This document shows, piece after piece, positions 1 through 20,010 of a stretch of DNA of 64,000 nt. The first letter of the stretch is position 1, and each line of letters starts with the position of its first letter. The stretch is from assembly GCF_947242115.1 (NCBI RefSeq), contig NC_074717.1, forward strand, positions 36,000,201-36,064,200. Reading direction: 5' to 3'. Made by a program: the position numbers and the translations under genes. This stretch comes from Biomphalaria glabrata (lineage: Eukaryota > Mollusca > Gastropoda > Planorbidae). The notes below the pieces were generated by a model. The model ran no database searches. It was not told the DNA's origin and was given only the letters and a program-made list of their open reading frames with translations.

Positions 1-755
1 CACTGATAGACCCCCACCTGCACTGATGAAACTCCACAGCCCATGTTTTTAGAAAGATTCTGTCCGGAACCATCAGACCAAAGAAGAAAGCCTTACGAAT
101 CAGTTGAAAGTGTGAAGCCACTAAAGAATAATCTAAGAACATTCCTCATGAGAATAGGTTGATGAAGTATAACAGAGGTTTTAGAAGAACGATAATCAAG
201 CCAGAAGCAAGAAGGACAGAACAAGTGTAAGATGCCAGAACTGTGAAGTGAGTAACCATCTGAGATAGAACTGTACAAATAAAACTGTACGAGAAGATCA
301 ACCCAACAGGCATCGTACAAACCCAAAGTCAGTTGCTGTTGTAAGAAGAACATGTGAATATTGCTGTACTGTAATGAACCTGGTCATCTCTGAAGAAGCT
401 CTGGAAAAAGCCCTAACCCATCTGGAAAAAGATGCTTAAAAATGTAAAACTCAGCCAGTGAAGCACGAACTCGTTAGAATGCTGATGAATTTTCTCGACA
501 AGAGTGCCTAATGTCGTCATCTGAAGGTCGATGTTTCCATACCAAGATTGATGAAAACATTTGTGAGGAACTGCTGAAAAATTAGGATTTGGCTCCCATT
601 CTTCTATGCAAAGAAGATGGACAACTGCCAGATTGAAAGAACATCTCTGAGAAGGGGGCAACCACCAAAGCTTCCTACTTGATCGTCGATCGATTTCATC
701 AGTATCGTGATGAAGTAGAATCTGTTCGGGACGAACAGATCTAAGAAGGGGGCAG
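1..755 (+). mobile_element. Decayed internal region upstream of the LTR
   Basis: No open frame of note on the + strand. Its position before the purine tract and LTR suggests it is the remnant interior of the same element, with many breaks. Family not assigned. Confidence 0.35.
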
Positions 756-1684
756 TGTTACAAATGAACAGTGATAGGTAGAGGTCAACGTATGACCCCG
801 GCGAGATGACACAGCAGCTAGTGTTCCCTGGAATCTACATGTACAAACAAAGACAGGATGTGACGTGTCCACACGTGTTGTTCCAGGGGACGAACAGATG
901 TAAGTAGGGGGACAGTTACTAATGAACAGTGACAGATAAAGGTCACTACGTGTGACCCCGACTTGATGACACTGCAGCGAGTGTTTTCTGGAATCTACGT
1001 GTATAAATAAAGACAGGATGTGACGTTTCCTGACATGTTATTCCAGAGGATACTAGGAGTGTTTGTGCAACTTTGGACAAGCGATTAGGGACTCTATATA
1101 AGCCAGAGAGTTAATGTGAAAGTCAGTCGTATGGAGTCGTATGGAGTCGTGAGTGAGCCGTTACAGTCGATACAGACTATGTAAGACGTGTGCGGCTCTG
1201 TGGAAGAGAAATGTGTACGACTCGATGCAAGTTAACTAGGGTAGAGTTAACTGGAGTGGACTACTGTCGTTAAAGTCTATACAGCGAACTACAGTGGACT
1301 TGAGCCGTTACAGTCGATACAGTCGATGTAAGACGTGTGCGGCTCTGATTCGGTAGACTTGAGTACGACTTGGTTCAGCTTTGGGAGACCTGGAGCGACA
1401 CTGGGAAGTGTGTCGTTGGTCTGTTCTGTGAAATACGGCTCGAGGAAAGTTGAGAAGAGATGAATTGCAACGAAGTGAAGAGATGTATTGCAACGAAGTA
1501 TAGCTAACTGTAAACTGACAGATATTGTACAGTCTTCTACGCTACATGTTCAAGTAACGAATTGTTAGAGTTAATAGTCATTAAAGTTATATGAAACTGA
1601 AAGTTTAGTCGTCAAGTTTTTTGCTGTGTTTTTATTTATGTGCCAACTAATACATCTAGCCAGAAGATTCAGAAATACGTAACA
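756..1684 (+). mobile_element. Long terminal repeat of a decayed LTR retroelement
   Basis: The block begins TGTTAC and ends GTAACA, matching inverted ends, and holds a TATATAAG box near 1096. A purine-rich tract (AAGAAGGGGGCAG) lies just before it, so this is probably the 3' LTR of a + strand element. The start of the block is partly duplicated about 155 bp further on (near 895). Old and broken; no coding capacity seen. Confidence 0.6.
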
Positions 1685-2409
1685 ATATTGTGTCATCACT
1701 TGCCTTTTGAGACCAAGGATCTACTCACAATTTTGTTATGGGAAAAATTAGGTAGCAGGTTATCAAGAGCAGGGGCGTGTAAGATGTGAGATTGTGTGTG
1801 TGTGTTTCTTTATTTTATTAGTTGGTTTGTGAATTGTTTTTATCACGGGATTTTCAAGGGGGGACAATAAGGTTTTATAGTGGTCAGTTGGAGAGCTGAC
1901 CTGGTCTGAGTAGGGTGCTTGTGATTGTATCAGTTTTTATGCCTAGCGTAAGGAGATGTTATATTATTATTCTTGCTACTTGCTATGTGTGTGGACGGAG
2001 TATTTGGGGGTAATACTATGTGTGGCATTGATGCCCTATGTTAATTGGATCTAGTCTAAGCGCCCTGTAGTATTAATTTGGGCACATTTAGTACTTTTAG
2101 TTATTGAAGATTATGTATTCAATGTAACATGTGTAACCTATTGTTGCCTGTAAATAAATACACATTCTTTACTCCTTCGTCGAGTGTATTGTATAATACT
2201 TGTACGTTGTAAGGACCAGCATTGGAGAGTCATACTCTTAGTATATCGAGCCATTTATCTATAACAAGAACTAACTAAGTCCTTTACACAGGTGACTTGA
2301 TATTTCTTTATCGATCTTCCTACTGTGGTCCAAAGGAGTGAGGAAAATATGTTTGACACTAACTCATTAGCTTTCGTGTCATATTCATCTTCACATATTT
2401 CTTAGTCTG
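1685..2409. other. Non-coding spacer
   Basis: AT-rich sequence without an open frame. An AATAAA lies near 2152. No repeat ends were recognised. Confidence 0.5.
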
Positions 2410-2885
2410 GTGAACTGTCGGGGTACCACACATGATCTGTTGACCGTCTTTCTCCATTCATCTCTGTCTTTTGCCTTGGAGAGAATATCTACAAATGACT
2501 GGACTGGCCCGTCCATTCTTTTTATGTTGTCTTCCCATCGCTTTCTCTGTCAGCCTCTTCTTTTTTTTTCCTGGTACTGTTCCCTTAAGGAAGGCCATAA
2601 AGAGCCCAAAGAGCCTTGTGATTTGGTCATAATGATTTATTTTTCGTTTTTTTTCTTTTAGCCAGCATTCGGTTTTAGACGGTTTAATGTAATTTTCAAC
2701 AGAACTTTACATGGATGTTTTATGCGGATGATGGTGCGGTAGTTTTGACAGACTTTGTTTGGCAGGGTGATGATGAGTGTTTGAAATCCAGGGTTTTGTC
2801 CATTCTCCTGATTGCCAGATCTTGTTGCAAATAACATGGTTTCTCCGTCAGCCGGCAGAATTTCACCATGAATGTTTGTCACTTC
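2410..2885 (-). mobile_element. LINE ORF2 fragment, internally deleted
   Basis: The minus strand gives a reverse transcriptase piece (CQNYRTI, KVLLKITLNRLKPNAG) at 2658-2882, then directly the C-terminal tail (AKDRDEWRKTVNRSCVV region) at about 2410-2540. The middle of the polymerase is missing. Confidence 0.7.
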
Positions 2886-3406
2886 CGGCTAATTTTCCCC
2901 GCTTTCACCGCTAATACTAATTCCCATCGAAGAATAGAACATTCGTCGATGTTAGTTACTTTAAGGACTTTCATATTGTTATATTATGTGTAAGAAAAAG
3001 AAATTTGCGTTAAATTATTAGATCTCCGTATATTATTTCAATTAAATTTATTAATATACATGTTGTTTTTGTTGTTTGAAATAATGACATATTCTTTTTA
3101 CTGTTTAAGCGCGTAAAAAATGCCACATAGAATGTTAAAAGAAATTGACTGCAACCTTTACAAATGCAACAACTATACCGTCATGTTGATAAAATAAATA
3201 TTATGAGAACTAGTGGTCTCGCTTGTCCTGAGAATAATAAGGATAAGGAAAGTGTAGACAAGAAAAGATCTCTAAATAGAGATGTTTACGCTAAAAACAT
3301 ATTAAATAACATAGTACGCTTGTACCTTGATGTATATCACATTGTTGAAATTTGCTAGTCTTGGCAAAGAAAGGAATTGTCCATGATTTTAAATCTTACC
3401 TAACAG
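2886..3406. other. Intron or 5' flank of the GH1 gene
   Basis: AT-rich. A 64-codon frame at 3164-3358 has no recognisable feature and is not in line with the GH1 frame. No signal peptide exon was recognised. Confidence 0.45.
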
Positions 3407-10576
<7,170 letters not shown>

Positions 10577-11541
10577 GTGAGTAATTCCACTTTCGATCTA
10601 GATCTGAACCCATTTTCTTAGAGCATAGTCACAACATCCTGACTTACATAATAATAAGAAAAATGATGTGTATGTTATAACAAATACTCCTTTGCATTTA
10701 GTCATTTACTGATTTTAGCTCACCATTTAAAACGTAAAGCTCTGTCTGGTAAGTTTGGAAAAAGGTACAAAATCTTTATAATAGACAATGCATTGCATTG
10801 AATCAATGTATTCCTTCTATTTACCTTTTTGAGTAATATCCTACTGTATATCATTTTAATGACCCAGTACGAGATCTAGCTTTCGTCAGATACTTATTAA
10901 TTAAATCGGACAATGATACTAATAAACAAGAGGCAAAACTAGACATTATTCTTCTGCTGCTCCTCTACGTACACTGGCAGGCAATGAGTGCATCTGTAAC
11001 AATAAAATGCCCTCGTAGTTTAGTAAGCTGATCTATCATGGACTCAGCGCTTTTAGGTGTGCCGCAGTTGTTTCCACAATAATATGCTTCATTTATTTTA
11101 AGCTCAATGCACTCAATTCTCACCAGAAGGTTGCTTTTACGATCTAATACAAGATTGCTCCTCTGAGAGGAGCCATAGTAGTTCATGGACGGAATGGTGA
11201 CAACATTCAAGAAGAATATTAAAAGATACCTGTTTAAAAATGAGTTATCCTTTAAGCGCTCGTCTGTTAAGTAATCATAGCGCTTTAACCTTGCATTATA
11301 TTTGTTAATAGCGCTATATGAGTAAAATTATTATTTTTTAAAACATTAAGAAATAGCAATTAATACTGTCAGTGGCTCTCCCTATTCATTTGAAGCTTTT
11401 CCTTTTCACCCTAAGGTGTAGAATATTTACAACGTTCCTCTACTCTTGCTACGTTTGTCAGTCTCTGTAACTTTGAACTACATTGACTTACTTGACTTAA
11501 TCCTGTGCACTCCCAGGGGAGCATAGGGCCGTAACCACACC

Positions 11542-11734
11542 TCTCCACCGAGCAAATGCTGTAAACGTAAACATAGAGTTGAAGCTAGGTGCTGAAACAA
11601 ATGTGATACATACATATATTAAACATATATCACAGATTCGACACCACCGCCTAGCGATAATGCACCAAGCGAAATTAACAACTCTATGTTTACGTTTACA
11701 GCATTTGCTCGGTGGAGACGGTGGTGTCGAATCT
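11542..11734. repeat. Overlapping inverted repeats (40 bp perfect plus 16 bp perfect)
   Basis: Arm 11542-11581 is the exact reverse complement of 11679-11718. A second pair, 11634-11649 and 11719-11734, is also perfect and interleaves with the first, so the two hairpins cannot form together without a pseudoknot. A short TGTGATA/TATCACA pair lies in the first loop. A box-B-like GGTTCGAGCC follows at 11744-11753. The block sits in the intron joining the two GH1 domains. Confidence 0.92.
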
Positions 11735-11875
11735 AGAGTCACAGGTTCGAGCCTCGGTCGGCGCATGCCCTTATTTTCGTAGCATTTTAATTCACTACTT
11801 TCTCTCTTAAAAACTTGCTCCCTGGTGCTGTTATTCATCTTGCAACATTGGTAGCTGGTTTTCGCAGGGTGTGTC

Positions 11876-12214
11876 CTATCCAGCTCCATTTTCGTTTTGT
11901 GATGTCTTGGGCTTTTGTCTAGTTCTCTCCCACAAATCGATAGTAGTTATCTTTTCTGGCCACCTAATTCCTAATGTCCGGCGTAGGCATCTGTTAACAA
12001 AGGTCTGGAGCTTTTCCATATTTGTTTTAGCGATTCTCCAAGTTTCTGAACCGTATAGGACAGACTTAACGTTTGTGTTAAAGATTCGTATCTTGTTGTG
12101 CAGAGATAATGCCTTAGAGCGCCAGATAGTTTGAAGAGTTGAAAAGGCAAATCTAGCTTTATTGATACGAATTAGTATATCATCATCATACACTAACAGA
12201 GGCAGTGATTTCAT
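11876..12214 (-). mobile_element. LINE ORF2 fragment, end of reverse transcriptase
   Basis: 112-residue minus frame with RINKARFAFSTLQTIWRS, SVLYGSETWRIAK and VNRCLRRTLGIRWPEK, the standard late-RT block of these LINEs. Truncated at both ends. Confidence 0.8.
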
Positions 12215-12316
12215 TATGCTTGAGTGATTTACAAACCTCCTCGCTCTGGGGTGGTGCTCGTAATTAGAAAAAAACTCGTGTTAACCTAGGCTCAACATTG
12301 TAACGGAGGTAAGATA

Positions 12317-12410
12317 CCATCTTTTTCGCTGTGCTGGCCACATGAAACCCTGCTCGTTAACCGTTGGCCAAAGAAACAGATCATCTGCTCTAAAGGCCGC
12401 ATGGGCTGAA
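12317..12410 (+). mobile_element. SINE family A, 3' fragment
   Basis: Contains GCTGTGCTGGCCACATGA and CGTTGGCCAAAGAAACAGAT, the 3' half of the family. Confidence 0.65.
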
Positions 12411-12692
12411 AAAAAATTTTTTTTTTAAAGATACCGCTTACGAATCTCAGTACTTCTCTATCTCGGGAGGCATGATTTGTTTTGGAAATTAAAAAATATC
12501 TTCATACTCAGACAAAAAGCCTTACGAGCGTGGAATTGTTCCTTTGTTGAGTCAGATGTGAGCACTAGTTTCGCTCAACTTGCACTCGCAAAACCTAAAT
12601 AAAAAACAGTGCGCTAGTGTTGATACATTTTAACATTTCCAAACAACTACTTAAACTTCGGCAATTTAATTTTGTTGCTTTTTTTTTCTCAG

Positions 12693-15600
12693 AAATTCAG
12701 GTTTCGTTGAGGGAACTCTCACTGACCCAAAAGTCAGAAAAGGATTGCCCTTCGAAGATGAACCCTATCTCGAGAAATTTCCAGACAATTTTTCTTTCGG
12801 TGTTTCCTCTGTAGGTTTAGAATTAGAAAGCCAGATTCAAGGCGGAGGTATGTTGAGATACACAGTACATGACTCTGAATAAATGACCTAAGAGCCTAAC
12901 AGACCGACACTATTACGTTTTTATGAATGAAGTCATGTTGACATTTGAAGCGAGGAATATAAGCAGCATTATAATAAGTTCTAAAATAAATAGTTGTATG
13001 CATTCGCATTAGACTGCCACGAGTAAAAAATATCCATAGAGTCCATTAGACTACCTCTAGTAACTAGTAGATTTCCACTAGACATTATAAGACTGTCATT
13101 AGACTGCCTCTAGAATGCCACTAGACAACCACTAGAACTCTACATGACTAGGTAACCACTTGACTGTCACTAGATAGATTAATACTAAAATACCACTGAA
13201 CTACCTCGAGACTGCCTCTAGAATGCTACTAAACTGCCACTAGAATGCCCCAAGACTGCCAGTAGGCTATACTGTCACTGGACTGCCACTAGAATGCTAC
13301 TGTACTGCCATTAGAAGGCCAGGCACTGGGTTGCCCCTAGAATGCCACTAGACTGCCACTAGAATGCCCCGAGACTGCCAGTAGGCTGCCTCTAAATTGC
13401 TAATACAATGCCACGGACTGTCACTAGGCTGCCTCTAGACTACTTACATTCTTTCACAGATGAAGGTGAGAACGTTTGGGCTGCACAAGTCAATTTGTCC
13501 GGCATCGTGTCTCCTGAGACAAATATCAGCACAATATTCTCCAAAGATGTATCGGAACTAAAAGTTCTTAAGGTATTTGAAACACGATCTTCTCTTTCGT
13601 TCATGCACAGTTAGGACTTCATCATTTCGTGCTCTATTTACTGAACATTGGGGTGCTTACTTCTTACTAACACCTAAGGAATTCAATAACTCAGTATTTT
13701 CCAGAATTCTTTAAATTAAGGGTAAAAGAACATGCTGAGATCTATGCCCAGGTACCGGAACCTCTTCTTTCACGCCTGCTTTAATGTATTTATACAGTCT
13801 TCATGGTGCGTCTTCGACGAGATTTGAGGCCATTCCGAAGTCACTATGCCCCCTCCTCAATATAAATAATAAAATTAAAAATTTCATTGTGACAAAAAAG
13901 ACATTTTGAATCTCTGATTTTGGTTTTTCATTTCATTTTTTATTAAAATATCCTTATATTTAGATTGGTCACTATTACTTTTCGATCGCCTGGTCACGTG
14001 TTCTACCAACTGGCAGAACTGGTGATGTCAGTCAGTCTGGCATCAACTACTATATGACTTTGATTGATGATCTGCTGGCCGCTAACATCACCCCAGTTGT
14101 GGTCATCAACCAGTGGGACTATCCCAGTGCATTGGTAAGTCAATGGAGATTTTCATAATGGAAGAAAATATGTCTAGTTATCTTTTTTCGGTGTATCTGG
14201 TGTACAAATTCAAGGAATTGTGGATAAGCTATGGTTTATGAAAGCTATATGATAGCTATTTTGGTTCATTTTTTGTACTACAGAATCAAAATATTCTAGG
14301 CTAGGCTCTTTATAGCACAAAATAATGGGGAAACTTTTAGAATTTCACTCGATGACTTCAAACTTATTTAAAAAGAAATGGGCAACTAACTATTGGTAAT
14401 AAAAGAAATACGATACGATCATCCACTGTCACCCATTATATCTCAAATAAGGCCACTGATGAGTTCAATTTAGCAACCTTGACGTTTTTTTTTTTAGCTT
14501 ATTGTGAAAATATTTAATAGATAATAGTGCATTTTAGTACATTATATATTTTTCTTATATTTTTTTGTGTTGTTTTCTTTACTGGTCTTATACGTTTTCT
14601 CAGAATGGCTGGAATGACAGCTCCATGGTGGAGGAGTTTTTGTACTTAGCAAAGACTTGTTTTGAAAACTTTGGTTCTAAGGTAAACACTTAGATCTAGA
14701 CTTTGTACACTAGGCCTCTATTCAAATCATTTAGATTAAAAATGTGGCTAAAAGCTATACTGACATCACATGGTCTCTTTGACTATATTGACATCAAATG
14801 GTTTCTGTGAATATACTGACATAAAATGGTTTCTCTGATTATACTGACATCTAATGGACTCTTTGACTTCCTGACATCATTTGATCTCTTTAAATAAGCT
14901 AACATCAAATAGTATATCTGATTATACTGACATTAAATAGTATATCTGATTATACTGACATCAAAAGTTTTCTTTGACTATACTGACATCAAATGGTCTG
15001 ATTATAATCATTATACTAGCATCTAATGGTCTCTTTGACTTTAGTGACATCTAATGGTGTCTTTGACTTTACTGACATCTAATGGTGTCTTTGACTTTAC
15101 TGACATCTAATGGTGTCTTTGACTTTACTGACATCTAATTGTCTCTTCCTCTTCCAGATTTTCTACTGGATCACGTTGTCTAAACCAGAAAATGTTCCTT
15201 GGTTAATGCAGCATACAGACCAGGCGGACATTTATAAAATTTACCGTAACCTGTTATCAGCTCATGCTAGGGCGTATCGCTTATATCAATCAGACTTTAA
15301 TCCTTCTCAAAAAGGTGGGTTCTTAACTTAACTTAATAATATAATTTATAAATCGGAGTTTTAAAAAAATACAAACAAGTAGGTCAGACTTACAGCAACG
15401 TTTTAATACTATGTGTGGCCGGGGATCATAAACTACTTCTAAGTAATTGTCCTAAGAGCTGTGTCTAAGACTCTTGGAGCTCTAGACTCATGGAATGTTG
15501 CTTTCATCACTCTGTCTGAACAAACTGTTTTGTCTGAGAAAGATAAAAGCAGACCTATATTTTTTTAGGTCTCAATTATCGATGACTCGTATCCAATACG

Positions 15601-18355
15601 CTTGGGTTTAAGGTAAGGCCGAAGGTTGAGCACACCAAGGAATCTTCCCCATATTTCTTCTCTGTACTACATCCGACGTGCAAGAGTCTGCCATACAAAC
15701 ATCACCTTGAAGAACGATGTGTGGAAAGTGACATGTTAGTTGGTGCTTTCTTACATCCCCGCCTGCAGGCCTTCAATGTCCTAACGTATCCCAGCGGGGG
15801 GGGGGGTCTGTTTAGCTTCCCTACTGGTCTTATCGTCTCCTCTAACGACCATTTCCACCCGAGCGCCACGTTTGAGAAATTGAGTAGCATTGTCAAAACT
15901 TGGTCACTTAATAAGGGGGCTCTAGTTGGAATCCCAGAAATTTTCTTCATAAATCGAACTGAATTGCCAAGCGATCACACGAAGACCATTCTTAGATATC
16001 CCCCTTCCAACACATGTCCACAAAATAGATTGGAACAGAGGCCACCGAGCAGGCTATAGCATGAAAAACACGCTATACAAAAGAGATTTTAAAATGAAAA
16101 CATTCAAAACAACAAACAGTGAAAACAATGAAAACACCGAAAACCTTAATAAGCTATCAGTTTCATTCAAACATTTAAAACTATACTAATTGTATGTATT
16201 GGGTCAGCGGCTAGGCTGGGGTGGGGGGGGGGGAACATTTGAAAATCCGCCCTGGCACCCACTTGAGGAGAGCTCCCCTAAATGAGTGTTGGAAATTTTG
16301 TTCTACATTAAATAAATATTAAATATTACATCATTATTTCAAGTCATGTTGTCAAACGTCAAAACGCAGGGACCCCCTAAAGAGGTCACCCCCCCTCTGG
16401 CCCCTAAATAATGGCCAATCCCAAGCTACGCCACTGTATGGGATTCACATGTTGAGTAACGTTATTAAAAAAAAACTTATTGAAAACGAATTGCATTCAC
16501 GTGTTACAGGTAAGGTTGGCATATCACTGGCACCAGTGTTTGCGTTGCAAGAAAACCCTCGAGATCCCAGCCATGCCAGCACAGCAGATAAAATTACTGA
16601 CTATAGCCTTGGTCTGTTTGCGGAGCCCATATTTGGAGATGGCGATTACTCGGAGACGGTAAAGGAGGCAGCCAATTTAAGATTGATTCCGCTGACAGAT
16701 CAAGAAAGAAAAGTTATTCAAGGTGACTATGTTACTTAATAATAATTATTATTATAATTATTAATTTCTTTGTTCTTTAACATCACACTAGATCAGTGAT
16801 GCCCCAAATACGGTTCACGGGCCAGATCCGGACCGCCGAAACGTTGGCACGATAAGTAGAAAACCCCCCCCTCCCCTTTTTTTCTTTTTTTTTTAAAAAA
16901 AGGTTGAAAAATGTATCTTTACCTACGTTAAAGCCCTAATTTTTTCTCTGATGGATCGGTACCATAACATTGAAAATGTGTAGGCTTATTAAATGTGAGA
17001 GACTCTGGACTCTGAATCTAGAATCTACCAGGAAAAGAGATCTATCTTAACTTTTTTGTGTGGAACTTGATACTTAGCCAACATATTTGTTTTGTACATT
17101 GTAGCTTTTTAAAATAAACAACAACATAAAAACGGATTGTAAAACAAAGATGGCGGCACTCTTGGTTTGAGACGCGACTAAAAAACTACGCCTAGAGATT
17201 GCAGGATAAATGGAATTATTGACCAAAAAAGAGACAAGATAATGAATCGTTAATAAAGCTAGCTATAATTTTGCTCACATTTTAAATAGAGAAATGAAGC
17301 CAGTTTAAGATGCGTAGAAGATAAACCTCCAATATCCCATTAATTAATGAAAGTAATAAATCCACATGTTTCTAATAAAATTATTTCAGGTCAATGTTAT
17401 TTCGTGTTTGTACATTTTCGGTCCAGGACACGAGTGTCAGAAATTGAAATGGCATGTCGAATTAGGTGGGGCATCACTGCACATATAATATAATGCAGGT
17501 CAGGCTTGACTCTGTAGCTTCAAGTGGTGGAACACTGACCACTGGTTTGGCCTGGTTATTACAAAATAGTAATTCTAGACGGAAATCAAATAAAATAATA
17601 AAAATAGTTGAAAAAATAAATTCACAGTGAAAGTATGAAAATGTATGAACTAAACCACAATAAACAACTGACCCCTTCCCTTTTCCCAATTTTCTCTTTT
17701 GCTATTTTCATTTACACTGTTGTCTATTGGCATATCTAGAAATATCTAGACTGAGTATTGCGAAGTCTAAGTTTATGTTTAGTTCCCAAGTGCCTTTATT
17801 GGCTATTTTTAGCTCTACTCCATGCCTTTAGTTTCGAGAATGAGTGTGTAGCAAAACAACTTTCGTTGTTACTGACAACCATTGACCTTTCGGTAACCTC
17901 ACACGCACTCTTCCTTATTTCTCTGGTATAAATGCACGAGAAGCACACATTCTACTAAATCAGAATGTTGATAAGAGCCTAGAAAAGTAATCAAGAAATC
18001 TAAATCTAAGGGCAGTGCACGATTCGAAACCCATCACAGGCAATACTATTAGCTCTGGAATTTCCTTCGTTTGTTTCAGGTAGTGCCGATTTCCTAGGCT
18101 TGGAGTACTACGGGACTAAACGAGTGGGTCGTTCTGCTAATGTCACTACCAGTGGCGTATGGTTTCTGGAAGAACTTCCCGCGGCTGAAGGTGCTGACCC
18201 CAAAGGTCTACGAGGACTGCTGCGTCTTCTGAAGCTGCGCTTCAATAATGCCCCAGTATACATCAGTGGCAACGGTGTCTGGAGCTTCTCTGACGATGGG
18301 GATGACAGCTTCCGAACTGAATTCATTGCTTTACACTTGACAGAAATATTGAAAG
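12693..18355 (+). CDS. GH1 domain 2 of the same protein, degenerate pseudo-glycosidase, 3' end missing
   Basis: Seven exons continue the frame: 12693-12847, 13460-13572, 13964-14134, 14604-14681, 15158-15314, 16510-16722, 18080-18355 (1163 bp, about 387 residues). The fold is recognisable from FPDNFSFGVSS, YYFSIAWSRVLPTG, SGINYYMTLIDDLL, FLGLEYYG and PVYISGNGVW. The active site has gone: the signature Gln is Glu, the sugar-binding His of HWDLP is Gln (QWDYP), the acid/base NEP is SKP, and the nucleophile ENG is GNG. The frame is otherwise open and splice sites are good, so this reads as a maintained pseudoenzyme rather than decay. Intron positions differ from domain 1: the ITENG-region exon here fuses two exons of domain 1, and the intron between the SWSR and HWDLP regions is shifted. 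The final exon (W..FEW block) was not found before the next gene. An alternative end by intron retention would add nine residues and stop at 18384. Confidence 0.88.
13010..13450 (+). repeat. Degenerate short tandem repeat next to a splice acceptor
   Basis: Diverged units built on GACTGCCACTAGAATGC run up to the acceptor at 13459 of GH1 domain 2. Unit length varies around 17-20 bp. It appears older than the other arrays. Confidence 0.85.
14740..15150 (+). repeat. Degenerate 26-30-bp minisatellite next to a splice acceptor
   Basis: The core is ACTGACATCTAATGGTGTCT followed by TTGACTTT. About 15 units of rising similarity run up to the acceptor at 15157 of GH1 domain 2, with the last units forming part of the upstream pyrimidine-rich stretch. 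Confidence 0.9.
15575..15935 (+). repeat. Dispersed repeat, family R1
   Basis: Shares GATGACTCGTATCCAATACG, GGCCGAAGGTTGAGCAC, TTCTTCTCTGTACTACATC, TCTCCTCTAACGACCATTTC and CGAGCGCCACGTTTGAG with 56852-57120, in the same order. Class unknown; no ends or frame defined. Confidence 0.7.
16205..16436. mobile_element. hAT-type MITE, CAGTGGCGTAGC family
   Basis: Starts CAGCGGCTAGG and ends AAGCTACGCCACTG. The flanks TATTGGGT and TATGGGAT are a rough 8-bp duplication. It lies in the GH1 domain 2 intron. Family mates are at 45664-45848 and, partial, 22343 and 23395-23462. Confidence 0.7.
16794..17479. mobile_element. hAT-type element, CAGTGATGCC family
   Basis: Starts CAGTGATGCCCCAAATACGG and ends GGGGCATCACTG; the 51-bp element at 44607 has the same ends. 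The interior of about 690 bp has no open frame. It lies in the last GH1 domain 2 intron. Confidence 0.7.
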
Positions 18356-19774
18356 GTATCTATTGCCCATGTTTTATTGCATGAAATAGTATTTTTAAGG
18401 TTTGGATTCATTGTGATATCCATGCTGTTGTAAAAAAAACATTTAAACAAATTTTCATTTTCGATTCATAATATGGCTTACTTCTGTCGCAAAGTGGCTA
18501 TATATCATCATCTTGTAGAAATTAGAGAGATGCCCGGACATTAGCTATGATTGAAACGATGTCGCCAACACAGCAGTCTTTCTCCCCCTCCTTTCCCCGC
18601 TCAACGGCAAGTTGCCGATACAATTTAGGACCAGCTGCCTCGCAAGCTCTTTCAGGAGATAGCGCACTGTGTTGCAAGCCGCCTAAAGTTTGCTGACTCT
18701 TTATCTCCCCACGTTTGACTCAATGGCAGTAGAGGTTTCAATTCAGATTTTTTCCTTCTCCTAGGGTAGTGGGTTAACAATCCCCTCCTGCCAGAAAAGA
18801 CATATATATCCGCACAAAATCAGTAATCCCCTTCTGTACTGCAGTAGCTCATCTTCTTGCACCCACTAGCACTGAGATGTGTGCTTCCAAAAGTTTACAT
18901 GCTGCTGTGATTGATAAGTTTGTGGCAATTTAGAGAAGGCAGGCGTTTTCAAATACATTATAATATGTTGTTATCGTAAATACATTTTACCAACACGAAT
19001 TGTTCAATCGATAACTTACATTTACTAATAAAATATACTTTTATATATAGTGCTGAATATTAACAAATATTTCTAATTCACATTCATGTAATATTCATTG
19101 TTATTGGCTGCAGCTTATAGCAGTGTAAATTATCGGTCAACATTTCAGGATAGAAATGATTTGCTCTAAATTGTTTGGATACGTGCAGTGGATGTTTCAT
19201 TAATTTCAGAACAAAACGAAGAACACTGTCACTATTTTAATTGTTAAACACGGGAGATAATACTTGGACTATCATTGAGACGAGTAGGCCTACACTCTTC
19301 GTGCCAAATTGTGCTAATTCGATAAGCTTAATACACTGAAAAAAAAAGTCTATGTAAAAGCAAGCTATTCTTACATTAACCACCTTTGTGTTTTCATTGT
19401 GAATTTTTATTTGGATATTATTGTGCACTAAGGTGAAAATGCTGTCCCATGTAAAAGTAGTTTTAAACATTCCTTTTTTTTTTCTTTACTCATAATTTTT
19501 TTTAGTTTGTCTTTTTATTCCTTTTCTTTTCTCATTTTTTACATTATTTTGTTCTCTCCCTTTCCGTTATTAATCATGTACTTTTAAGTCATATGTCAGT
19601 AAGCTACTGTCGCAGTTCCTCTGTGAGTTTCCGTTAATGGTCGAGATTGCGTCCTATTATGACACTTGACCAACGGGCAGGATTTTAACCAGAGACCTGG
19701 AATGTTAGATTGGATTTTCACCGACATCTCTGTCCAAAAGATTTCCTATCAAACACGTTATCATTTAATCAATC
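18356..19774. other. Non-coding spacer after the GH1 gene
   Basis: Searched for the missing last GH1 exon (a W..FEW block); none found on the + strand. AT-rich, with pyrimidine runs near 19480-19560. Confidence 0.5.
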
Positions 19775-20010
19775 ACATTCTTGGGCCCTGCCGGGGTTAC
19801 CCCATCTCTGCGAGACCTGAGGCCGAGCACACCACAGATTCCACCGTTTTCTAATAATGTACCACCACTAACTGTGAGAGACTAGTCATCGCACCTTACG
19901 CCCACTGCTGAGGAATGGATTGGTGGATGGAAAGTTTAGTGGAGCCTTTCTTACATCCTCTCCACGTGCAATGCGTGTTCGCTAGAACTGGAGCCGTGGA
20001 AGCTCACTAA
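19775..20010 (+). repeat. Dispersed repeat, family R1, partial
   Basis: Contains GAGGCCGAGCACACCACAGA and GAGCCTTTCTTACATCCTC, in the order seen in the 15575 copy. Diverged. Confidence 0.5.

Noticed and set aside
17926-17935. TATAAATGCA as a promoter
   Set aside because: It lies inside a GH1 intron with no downstream first exon in a new frame.
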